Assembly: GCA_907165065.1 (NCBI GenBank)
Contig: OU015523.1
Location: 19,681,834 to 19,745,833 of the forward strand
From: Caprimulgus europaeus
Lineage: Eukaryota > Chordata > Aves > Caprimulgiformes > Caprimulgidae
DNA length: 64,000 nucleotides
Direction of reading: 5' to 3'
Below, in pieces: positions 35,415 through 46,200 of this stretch. The translations under genes were made by a program, and so were the position numbers. How positions within the stretch are numbered: the first letter of the stretch is position 1; each line of letters begins with the position of its first letter. The notes under the pieces are model-generated. The model worked only from the letters and a program-made list of their open reading frames with translations, made no database searches and was not told the DNA's origin.

Positions 35415-35913
35415 ATGAGGAGAAAGTACAAGCTGTTCAAAGATGCAAAGTGCACTAGATTATTTCCTGTACACAGGTACTCCTGCTTCATGACTCTTCA
35501 CCAAGAACTGATGATACCTGGAGCCAGTGTGACCAGAGGCGTTCATGCAATTATGTATGGATACACTGCAACACCTGGGTATGCAGCAGGCACCTCCACA
35601 ATCGTTGTAATACCTGTATCAGGTCCTGAAACTACTTTCTTTGTAATAGAGAGGACAATGTTGGCTGAAGGTGACACCATCTACAAAGGCTACATGGCCT
35701 CAGACATGGTTATATATAAATACAAATTCCACCAGCTCCGAGGCACTGAGAATGGTGTCTGAAGCTTCACTGATGTTCACTCTTGCTTTTGCAACCAGCA
35801 GATGAGCATTGTTGATGAAATACAGGCACCAACAAAAGTGACAAGCGTGGTCATTGAGCTGTTTGGTTTGACAGACCTCAAGGAAAAATGCTCAGAAGCC
35901 ACCTGCCACTAGT
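35415..35913 (+). pseudogene. Unrecognised protein-like reading frame with one internal TGA
   Basis: A frame from ATG at 35415 reads 115 codons to TGA (35760), then stays open in the same frame for 50 more codons to TAG at 35911. The composition looks protein-like, with alternating hydrophobic stretches (HAIMYGYTATPGYAAG, TSTIVVIPVSGPETTFFVIE, TKVTSVVIELFGLTD). I do not recognise the family. There is no clear splice acceptor or TATA, so a decayed retrocopy with a nonsense change is the simplest reading. It could also be chance. Confidence 0.3.
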
Positions 35914-36820
35914 GCAGAAATAACTGCCTGTGGCCACAGAAGCTTTACCTCCCAAATGCTGCAGGGTAAAGAATGGATCAGTACAACAGTAGGAAGTGGG
36001 AAAATCTTTCTGAACACTGAGGGAATCGAGGTGGCACAAGGCAGATCAGTAGAACTCAGGCGGAAGGACCCAGAGTCTGTACAATAAAGCAGACAAATCT
36101 GTAAATCTGTCCCAGGTGGAGCAATAAGCAGGAGCAGCAAATAAAGCAAATGTCATACGAATGAAAGAGACTTGATGCTTTTCCACAAGGGTACAGGTGC
36201 AAAAATCAGATAAATATTTCCAATGTACCAGGAGCACAAAGCTTGAGCAAAACACAGGAAATCCAGTGGGTTCCCTTTTGGCAGAGGGGAGAGCTAAAGG
36301 AAGGCAAAGAAAATACTATGCATCCAAATTACTCTGCATCCTCCAAAAGGAGTGGGAACAGGATCTCTAATCCCAAATTCATATTTTTTCATAACAAAGA
36401 CCAGCACCATCTGAAAAAAAAAATCATGACTAGTTCCAGATGTTCTGCATCCAAGACTTATGAGGGATTTCAAGCGAGAGGCTAAACAAGTGCTAGAGAA
36501 TAGTGCGATGTGACAAAGGAACAACTAGAAATACCACATTTTTGGGGTCTTGGTACATTTTGCACAGTCTTTTAAAAATAATAAAAAATTAGAACCAGAG
36601 CTTGAATGATGTAGGACACTAAGGCACACAAAGTTTTATATCCACCTGGCAAACTGGTGGGAACAATAACAGCACCACTTCTACAGAAAAACCCTGCCCC
36701 ATGCCTCACTACTCTGCTTGGATTTCTTCAACACTTTGCTGCAGCAGTGAATAAAACCAAAATATCTAGGATCAAAGCAGAAGGCTTTGCAGACTCATAG
36801 GCTGTTGGCTCCACTTAGAA
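35914..36820. other. Intergenic, no gene recognised
   Basis: AT-rich single-copy-looking sequence leading into the CR1 LINE copy. Confidence 0.5.
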
Positions 36821-36824
36821 TTGA

Positions 36825-38443
36825 ATCTGGTGAGGGATGTCAAGAACAAGAGGAAGGGCTTCTTCAAGTACATTGGTAGCAAAAGGAAGCCTAGCGAAAA
36901 TGTGGTCCTGGTGCTGAGTGAGGTGGGTGCCCTGGAGACGGAGGACACAGAGAAGGCAGAGTTACTGAATGCCACCTTTGCTTCAGTCTTTACTGCCAGG
37001 GCTAGCCCTCAGGATTCTCAGACCATGATGATAAGAGAGAAAGTCTGGAGAAAGGAAGACTTTCCCTTGGTCTATGAGGATTAGGTTAGAGATCATTTAG
37101 GCAAACTTGACACCTACAAATCCATGGGCCCCGCAAGTGCTGAGAGAGCTGGCGGATGTTATGGCTAAGCCACTCTCCATCATCTTTGAAAGATTCTGGA
37201 GAACAGGAGAGGTGCCTGAGGACTGGAGAAAAGCCAGTGTCACTCCAGTCTTCAAAAAGGGCAAGAAGGAGGACCCAGGAAACTACAGACCAGTCAGCCT
37301 CACCTCCATCCCTGGGAAGGCGATGGAACAGCTCATTCTGGATGTAATCTCCAAGCACCTGGAGGAAAACAAGGTTATCAGGAGTGGTCAGAGTGAATTC
37401 ACCAAGGGGAAATCATACTTGACCAATGTGATAGCCTTCTATGGTGGCATCACTGTCTAGGCAGATGAGGGAAGAGCAGTGGATGTTGTCTACCTCAACT
37501 TCAGCAAGGCTTTTGACTCTGTCCCCCATAATATCCTCAGAGGTAAGATCAGGAAGCGTGTGTTGGATGGGTGGACAGTGAGGTGGATTGAGAACTGGCT
37601 GAATGTCAGGGCTCAGGGGAATGCCAGTGGCACAGAGTCTAGCTGGAAGCCTGTAGCTAGTGATGTCCCCAGGGGTCAGTGCTGGGTCCAGTCTTGTTCA
37701 ATTTATTCATCAGTGACGTGGATGAAGGGACAGTGTACCCTCTGCCAGTTTGCTGATGATACAAAACTGGGAGGAGTGGCTGATACACTGGAAGGCTGTG
37801 TGGCCATTCAGTGATACCTGGACAGGCTGGAGAGCTGGGCAGAGAGGAACCTAATGAAGTTCAACAAAGGCAAGTGTAGAGTCCTGCACTTAGGGAGGGG
37901 TAGCCCCATGCACCAGTACAGGCTGGGGGTTGACCTGCTGGAAAGCAGCCCTGCGGAGAAGGATCTGGGAGTCTGGTGAGCAGCAGGTTAACCATGAGCC
38001 AGCAATGGGCCCTGGTGGCCAGGAAGGCCAATGGTCTCCTGGGGTGCATGGAGAAGAGTGTGGCCAGCAGGTCAAAGGAAGTTCTCCTCCCTCTGTACTG
38101 TGCCCTGGTGAGGCCACATCTGGAGTCCTGTGTCCAGTTCTGGGCTCCTCAGGTCAAGAAAGACCAGGAACTACTGGAGAGAGTCCAGTGGGTGGCTACA
38201 AAGATAATGAGGGGATGGGAGCATCTCTCTGCTGAGGAAAGGCTGAGAGACCTGGGTCTGTTTAGCTCAGAGAAGAGCAGACAGAGAGGGGACCTTATAG
38301 TGCTCATCAATACCTAAAGGGCAGATGTCAAGAGGATGAAGCCAGACTCTTCAGTGTCCAGCAACAGGACAAGGGGCAAGGGCCACAAACTGGGACACAG
38401 GAAGTTCCATCTGAAGATGAAGAAAAAAATTCTTTACTGCTCG
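36825..38443 (+). mobile_element. CR1 LINE copy, truncated at both ends, reverse-transcriptase remnants
   Basis: Broken frames at 36821-37084, 37107-37460, 37479-37814 and 37976-38317 together show the CR1 ORF2 signature. In order they are a FFKYIGSKRK-type linker, VFKKGKKEDPGNYRPVSLTS, DVVYLNFSKAFDSVPH, the catalytic [10 protein letters not shown], and the C-terminal [16 protein letters not shown]. The endonuclease and ORF1 are missing at the 5' end. The copy stops near 38443 inside the usual 3' region, so it also lacks the CR1 tail. Stops and frameshifts make it inactive. Confidence 0.93.
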
Positions 38444-38811
38444 GCCCGGGTTTCTGCTGCCATCTACTGTCCAGGCACGAGTGGGTTCTCCCTCCCTTCC
38501 CCCCTCCCGCGCTTGCATTGCCAGGTACATCGTCATTTGTCCCTTTTGCTCTGTGAGCACGCGTGACTCAGCTCTCCAGTGACTCATTAATACGCCCAGG
38601 TCCTGCTCTCCCCCTGCTTTCAGCTAAAGAAGTTAAAGCAAAAATGTACATAATGACTGATCAGAAGCAAACCCTTACGGCGTGTGCTACTGACTTGCAC
38701 CCGACTCTAATGCTCTGAGCTTCCAGCTGCTTCCAGTGGGATATTCCGGACCCTCTCTGTACCAATGAAACCCCTCCAGCTGTGCATCCTAGCAAATGTC
38801 ACCAACTTAGA
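38444..38811. other. Spacer between two CR1 copies
   Basis: About 370 bases, single-copy-looking, no motif recognised. It joins the cut 3' end of one CR1 to the inverted tail of the next. Confidence 0.5.
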
Positions 38812-39505
38812 ACCATGGAATCACAGAATGGTTTGGATTGGAAGGGACCTCAAAGCTCATCCAGTTCCAACCCCCCTGCCAGCAGCAGGGACACCTTCCA
38901 CTACACCAGGTTGCTCAAAGCCTCATCCAACCTGGCCTTGGACACTTCCAGGGAGGGCGCAGCCACAGCTTCTCTGGGCAACCTGTGCCAGTGTCTCACC
39001 ACCCTCACAGGAATGAATTTCTTCCTCAGATCTCATCTCCATCCCCTCTCTTCCAGTTTAAAGCCATTATCCCTTGTTCTGTCACTCCCTACCCTTGTCA
39101 AAAGTCCCTCCCCAGCCTTCCTGGAGCCCCTTCAGGTACTGGAAGCCAGCTAGAAGGTCTCCCTGGAGCCTTCTCTTCTCCAGGCTGAACAGCCCCAACT
39201 CTCTCAGCCTGTCCTCACAGGAGAGGTGTTCCAGCCCTCTGATCATACTTGTGGCCTCCTCTGGACTCGCTCCAGTAGGTCCGTGTCCTTCTTAAGCTGG
39301 AGCCTCCAGAACTGGACACAGCACTGCAGGTGGGGTCTCACCAGAGCAGAGTAGAGGGGGAGAATCACCTCCCTCGACCTGCTGGACATGCTTCTCTTGA
39401 TGCAGCCAAGAATGCAGTTGGCCTTCTGCGCTGCAAGCGTATGTTTCCAGCTCATGTTGAGTTTCTTGTCCACTAAGTTCTTCCCCTCCCTTTTGTCAAG
39501 GTCAT
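38812..39505 (-). mobile_element. CR1 LINE 3' fragment, antisense, long
   Basis: Begins AACCATGGAATCACAGAATGG and runs about 690 bases through the inverted CR1 3' region into the ORF2 end (the complement encodes LVRPHLQCCVQFWRLQ). It faces the plus-strand CR1 copy that ends near 38443. Confidence 0.92.
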
Positions 39506-41420
39506 TAATAGTGAGATAGCAATATCCATCCCATACAGAACCTTAAAATCTCCCCCAGCCATCTCTCTCCTGCTTGTTGCATTTCTGACACAACTTTAAC
39601 ATTGGCTTGGTTTTGTTTAGGCTCACTTCAGCCCTTGTCACTTTTGGTGACACACTTTTGCAGTTGGTGATCTTGGACCACCTCTCTCTTTTGTGCCTTC
39701 GAGCAGTCCCTGACATCCCAGCACATTTGTCTGGTCTTTCCCCATCAGTCTTCACACCTCTCACTAAAATATAGGGGACCCCTTGCTCATGAGGAGCATC
39801 TCTGGAGATTTCCTGATTTTCCACTGTGATCAGCAAATGAATCTTCCCAATTTAAGCTGCTGCAGAGATTCCAAGCACCTGCAGAGACGAATTGCCTCTC
39901 AGCACAACCTTGCCGAGGCACATAGCTGTCCTGGGGCAAATCACCAGGCCTCCTGGCCAGGGGGCTGGTGGTTTCCAGCTCTCCACATCTAGCATCAGAA
40001 ATGCCCCTCAACAAGCTCAACAGCTCTCAGCTATTCTGTTGCAAAAAGAAATCTCCTGGTCTTTAAAGCTGCTGACATTCAGGTGCCTGAAGATATGGTT
40101 TTCATGCTGTGTTCCACACTTGTCCTTCCTTCACTCCAATACCACTGAGCAATCACTAATTTTCCAATACCTCTATGTATCCGCTACCCATCAGAGCTCA
40201 CAGGCACACTCCGAGCCCTCCCTGACCTACAGGGAAATTGGCTTTAAGGAGATCAGCTCTGGAGGTTTCTTGACTTTCCACTAGAGTCAATAAAAGGTCC
40301 TTCTCAACATCTGATTTCTGAGGCCCTTTTCTCCCTTTTTCACACTTCCTTGGAGACACTTTGTGTCCCTGCAGACCATGACCTCCACCCAGCATTGCCT
40401 AGGAGCCTACTCTCTCCACTGAGGTCTATGAGAATCTGTTACTCACCAACCCCAGTCTGCAAAAATATTGCTGGTGATGGGATTAGAAAGGCAGAGTGAG
40501 GTGGGTGGGGAGCAGCTCTGCAGGGCAGAAAACAGGGAAAGGTGACAGCCGCAAATTTGGTTGGAGCGGAGCAGTGTGTAGTGCTCAGGGTCTTCTTCTC
40601 ACTCTGCCACAGGGTCAGTGTGTGATGCTGGACAAGCCCCACTTTCCCCACGGGAAGTGTCTCAGCGAAGTGAGAACCAGACTCACATGGATTTTAAAAA
40701 GCAGTTAAATATTTATGACAAATATTACATTCAGAAGAGAGACTGGCTGCCTAATATTATTCATCCCTCCTGGATTCTGATGTTTAATTAATGCTTGCAA
40801 AGTGCTTTGAGATGTTTGCATGAAAGTGATGCAAACACATCACCACACGCTGTGACCCTCAGTCCCAGAGGTACCTGTCCACTGCACAGCTATAGCAGCT
40901 CTGAGAGACAATAGAGTCTCCCTCCTGAATCCCTCCCCTGGGCTGAGAATGAGTCCGGGGGGGCAAGCCTGCAGCTTTGTCACCTCAGATCCACAGCCCT
41001 GCTTCTCCTTGCAACTCTGCAGCAAGTTCCAGTGCATTTCAGAAGCTTCACCCCTTCAGGGGATGCTATTTCTGGCAGGCATTTGCACTGACATAAACCA
41101 ACTGTTTAAAAACAAGCCAGCGGTTCTGCGTTACAACATGCTGGGGGGACAAAATGTAAGCCAGAATTCGTGTAAACTGAAGCATCAGCTCAATGCCCCA
41201 AAGCCCCAGGGTCTTACAATCCCAACCTGACTTTTCTCAGCTGTTTTTCCCAGAACAGCCCCTCTCTGGCAGCTGGGGATCAGAAGTGACATTTCTATTT
41301 GCAAACACAAGAGCATTTTGGAGATACTGCTGTGATGCTGCAAGCTCTTGCAGGAAAGCTCTTGCAGGAAAGCTTGCCTCAGAATGCAGCTTCTGCAGTC
41401 TCTGGACACTGGCAAAGCAG
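39506..41420. other. Intergenic with a diverged direct-repeat pair
   Basis: No gene recognised. Two similar segments of about 55 bases (39796-39851 and 40252-40307) share CTCTGGAGRTTTCYTGAYTTTCCACT. A 15-base tandem duplication lies near 41343-41375. Confidence 0.45.
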
Positions 41421-41572
41421 TCATCCATCCCATCCCATCCCATCCCATCCCATCCCATCCCATCCCATCCCATCCCATCCCATCCCATCCCATCCCATCC
41501 CACCCCATCCCATCCCACCCCATCCCATCCCATCCCATCCCATCCCATCCCATCCCATCCCATCCCATCCTG
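41421..41572. repeat. Pentanucleotide microsatellite (CATCC)n
   Basis: About 150 bases of CATCC units (about 30 copies), broken only by two CACCC units near 41502 and 41517. Because the unit is five bases, every frame on both strands repeats with a period of five residues, which creates false open frames. Confidence 0.98.
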
Positions 41573-42029
41573 TAGCCTGAATCCCAAACTGAGAAGTTCC
41601 TATTTCACAGAGATGACTTTTTCCCTGTGATGGGACAGCTTCACCTTTCTCCAAAGACACAACAAATGGACCAGTTGTTGCACTTGAGGCCTGATCTGTG
41701 CTGTTCTTTTTAGTCCTGGTGGCACATCATAAACTTTGGTGCCGTGTCCGTCTGTCCCTGCTCCCCCAAAGCCTGGTTGTGTCTCGTACCCTCATCCTCC
41801 AGGCAAAGGGGCAAATGGCTGCCCAGAGAGAAGAGTGGGTGGCACGAAGATGAAATCTCAGCCATGTCTGGGGCTCAGTGGGTTTCCGCCCTCTTGACTG
41901 AGGCTGGGATTCAGAGAGAGAGAGAGACACCAAATGTGGGTGGAAAACCACAAAAGCCCCTTCCTCCACCCTACAGAGAAGGGAAACAGCTGAGATTCGG
42001 TAGCAGTATAGGTTACCTGAGAGTAACCT
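41573..42029. other. Intergenic
   Basis: About 450 bases between the microsatellite and the LTR. Nothing recognised. Confidence 0.5.
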
Positions 42030-43265
42030 TGTGTTGGGTTTGCATGGCATGGTTTGGGTAGTGGAGGGGCTGCATGAGTGGCTTCTGTGAGATGTGAGCA
42101 GGAGCTGGCCCCGTGTCAGTCAGAGGTAGGTCCAGTCACCTCCAAAACAGACCCACCACAGGCCAAGGCTGAGTCAACCAGTGATGCTGGTGGTGCCTCT
42201 GTGATAACATATTTAGCAAAGGGTAAAAGACACTGCATAGCAGCTGTGAGACAGAGGAGTGAGAAAATGTGAGGGAAACAACTCTGCAGACACCAAGGTC
42301 ACTGAAGAAGGATGGGGAGGAGGTGCTCCAGGTGTTGAGCAGAGAATCCCCTGCAGCCCATGGTGAAGGTCATGGTGACACTGGTTGTCTGCCTGCAGCC
42401 CATGGAGGTCCATGTTTGAGTAGATATCCACACTGAAGCCTCTGGAGAGTCTGCTGACAAGAGCTGTGGCCCATGGAGAGAAGCCCATGCAGGAGCAGGT
42501 TTTCTGGCAGGAGCTGTGGCCCATGGAGGACCCGTACTGGAGCAGTTAATTCCTGAAGGACTGTGCCCCTTGCAAAGGACCCATGCTGGAGCAATTAGAA
42601 TCATCAGATTATAGAACTGCCCAGATTGGACAGGACCTTGAAAGTTGGTCTGTCCAACTTTTTGTGGGAAAGGAGCCCTAGGTGAGATTATCTATCCTCC
42701 AGTGATGGGGACTCTACTTCGTCCCTAGGGAAGTTGTTCCAGTGAATGCTCGTTCTCACTGTAAAAAATGTCTTTCTTATGTTGAGATGAACATGAAGAA
42801 CTGCAGCCCATGGGAAAGACCCACACTGGAGCAATTAGTGGAGGATTGTCTCCCGTGGGAGGGACCATGCAGTGGAGCAGGAAAACAGCGTGAGGAAGAA
42901 GGAGCAGCAGAGACAAAGTGCTGCGCACTGACCACAATGCCCACCACCTGTCCCCCTGCCACACTTGGGGGGAGGAAGGAGGAGCAAAAGAGTCAGGTGT
43001 GAAGTTGAGCCTGCAAAGAAAGGGGGAGTGGGGGAAGATGTTTTTAGTTTTGTATTTATTTATCACAATCCTACCCTATTTTTAATTGGCCATAAATTAA
43101 ATTACTGAGTCTGTTTTGCCCATAATGATAACTGGTGAGTGATCTCCCTGTCCTTATCTTGACCCATGAGGTTTTTTTCATCTTCTGTCTCTGCCTTGCT
43201 GAGGACGGGGAGTGAGAGAGCAGCTGGGTGCACACCTGGCAGCCAGTCAAGGTTAACCCACCACT
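42030..43265 (+). mobile_element. Solo LTR interrupted by a CR1 fragment
   Basis: Begins TGTGTTGGGTTTGCATGG and ends GGTTAACCCACCACT. It has the GTGATAACATATTTAG TATA-like region at about 42201, repeated CCCATGGAG / GGAGCAG blocks, and the CATAAATTAAATTACTGAG polyadenylation-type region near 43092. No retroviral genes adjoin it. The block pattern is broken at about 42597-42787 by a CR1 fragment. I found no clear target duplication. Confidence 0.82.
42597..42787 (-). mobile_element. CR1 LINE fragment nested in the LTR, antisense
   Basis: Begins AATCATCAGATTATAGAACTG, followed by GGACCTTGAAAGTTGGTCTG and a segment to TTTCTTATGTTGAGATGA. The LTR blocks GGAGCAATTAG and TGAAGAACTGCAGCCCATGG continue on either side, so this arrived after the LTR. 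Confidence 0.75.
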
Positions 43266-46200
43266 GATATAAAGAAAATATTCTCTCATCTCTCCCCAAA
43301 TCTCAGCCATACTCTGCAAACAGATGCCCCTAACTTACCCCTGTGCAACCCCTGTCAGGTCCATGGCCGAGTCCTCGGAGGTGCCTCCTCTTAGCAGTGA
43401 CACAGGAGACAGGTTGGGAAATGGAGGTTGGTTTTCCTTACGAGTATCAGAGGTGTGGGCTAGGTCTGGATGGGTTCAGCTGACATGTTAATGTGCGAGC
43501 TTTCTTCGTCAGTAAGCAGAACTGGTTTCCAACCGTTCCCTTTTGAGTTTCAGCCCCGTCACGGCCTCTCATCAGCTGCCATATGGCCAATGGGCTTTCT
43601 CTGTTTTACACTCATCCTCCCCAGGCACTGAAATTCACCACCTTCCGTTATGGTCTCCATTTCTGTTCACACCCAGAGTTGAAGTCACATGCATCTGGAA
43701 AATCACCACCTACCTAGAGAAGCTGGTGGATGTCAGCAGAACCTGGACTGGCAGCAAGACGCTCCAGCTGAAGAGGAGGAGACATCAAGGCCAACGTCCG
43801 TTGAGCTGCGTTCTGAACATCAACTTGGCTCTTCTTTTGTTTCAGCTGTGGCTGGGTGAGATCAATTACGGCAGGTGGCAAACACAAGGAGACAGAAACA
43901 CAGTGGCAGAGAGGAAAGAAAAGAGGTAAGGAAACTTTCTTTCTTTCTTTCTTTCTCTGAGAAAAGAGGCCAATCTGTTTTCGTTTTTTTTAATGTTATG
44001 AACTTTCCACATGAGTTGCTGTTTCGGCACAGAGGGATCGGTTTTGCCCCACTTAAAGGTCTGATGTAAAACCATCTTGAACCTTTGACTTGATAATACT
44101 TCTGGCTGTGCAATTCTCCGAGGACTTTTAGTTTTAACTAAGAAGTGTTTGTCTCCCTGGATTTTTCCCTGAAAGGGGACAAAAAAAAGGGAGCTACAAA
44201 AAGCTCAACCTGTCTCAGAGCCTGGGGATCTCACAGATCTTTTAAACCTACGTATAGGGGAAAATGTCCAATATGAGGGCCTGTCACTAGTGACAGTATA
44301 TCCCCCAGGGCTGGAAATGCACTTGGGAGCATTCCTCCACCAGCTGCCACTTGCTATCACCTTCTCCATGTGCCCTCCAGGAAGGGGAACTTTATTCTAA
44401 AAAAAGCCTGAAAAATAAGAAGATGCCGGTCTCTAGCTAAGGAGGGACGTCTGCTTACATCTGTACATGCTAAGACCAGAGGGGTCTGTCCTGCTCATCC
44501 AGGCTGACTGGCTCACTGCCTGACACCCACTGCCAATGCAGCCAAATCCGCTAGCTCAGGGCTGAGCGAGCAAGATTTCTTAGAGGCAGAGGGATCTTTT
44601 TCATTTAAGGACACCAGAAGAGAGACTTGCCCTCCCCTTCCATGGGCTGCTGCACTGTTGAAAACAGGAGCTTCATTTCTGGTTGAATTTTTCAACTTTC
44701 AAGTGGTGTACCCTACTCAACCTTCACCAGCCACCTCCGATATGCCTCTCCATGGTGCATTAAGGATGAGCTTAGGTTACTACTTCATGTTCTCCACTAT
44801 AAACTGAACAATCCTCTTAAGTCCCTGGTGCATGTTAGCCTCAAATAAACTCGCAGACTTTTCCTTCATCCTCCCCAGTGTTTCACCAACATGGCTGCCA
44901 AAGCTGCCTGCAGTACAGCAGGGCTTGTCCCATCAAAACCTAGCATCCGTCTCCTTCCCGCTCACAGCTCTCGGGTGCCCAGGGACAGTGCCCACACAAT
45001 CTGCTGCAGCCTCACACAGAAACCCTGTATCCACTGGGGAAAAATTAAGGAGCAGCGTCTCCTGGACTCCCCAGATGTAATGGATGCATTTTTGCTCCAC
45101 ATGGGCAGGTGTACGCCATTTCACTGTGCTGACCTTATCGATATGAACACAGACCATGTTCTCCGGTCTGGGCTGCACATCAAGTATGATGCATGTCAAG
45201 ATCTCGCTGTTCCCATTCTGGAAGCTGCGTTAATGATGCCTGAAGGTCATCCCGTGCACACACAGAGCTCGGGGAGATGGAGGCCATGCCTTCAGAGCTT
45301 ATCTCAGCACCTTTGCTAGTCACAGCCTCCAGTGGCTTTAGAAAGTCACTCCTGGGCTGCAGTTGAGAACTGCTGGATGAAAGATGGTTTGCAGAGCTAA
45401 AACGATAAGAATTAGGAGGAAAGAAGTGGGGCTAGGAGGAGGGGGAAAAGCTCAGAAAGCAAGCGCTGACATGTCTGTGAGGCAAAGGCAGGTCTCGGCT
45501 TCCTCGGAGGCTACTGGAGGGGTTAGAGGCCATAGGAACCAGCCTGGGCTGAGGAGATGGAGCCACTTCTCATGGCCTTCACGCGGGTCCAGGCATATGG
45601 CTGGGCCAGGGAGGCTTTGGGGCTGAATGGACCGAGGCTCTTGAGGGGAAATCAAGGCAGGATGGGCCAGCCTGGTCTGTGTCTGCAGGACAGCTGGGGC
45701 CATTTACGCTCCGGGGTTTAGTGGGGCCTGTGAAATGACCTTCACTGCTACCTCTTTGCTCTCTGCTGGCTGTTTTTGTTGCATTTGGTCTTCTGCCCGA
45801 CTTGCTGCTCACCTACGTTTGCTTTAATGTTAATAAGTAATTTCAAAGAAAGCAGTACTCAGTGAAAGAGCCCGGTCAGCTTTGCTTTAGTTGCTTAAAA
45901 CTAAGAAAAAGACAAGTGATCCTGAGAGAGGAGCCGTAACTCCAAAGCCAAGCCACACTGGTGTGCAGGGACAGGGGGCAGCGCACTGCCCGGCTCTCGG
46001 CCGGCAGCGGGTGCAAGGGAAGTGCGGTGCAGCGGCGGCAGCCCCCCCCCGCCCCGACACAGCGAGCTGCCGCCGGATCAAAGGCACAGCCACAAGCAAG
46101 AGCGAGAGAAGAAAACAAGGAAACCGCACTGCATGAAAGAGGAACGCACCGAGAGAGGGAGATGGCACACTCTGCATCAGGAGCGGTTTCTGAGCTTTGG

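Noticed and set aside
41185..41660. Repetitive frames reading IPSHP or GMGWD
   Set aside because: They are direct products of the five-base microsatellite and stop just outside it.
43937..43958. CTTT tetranucleotide run
   Set aside because: Only about five units. Ordinary simple sequence.
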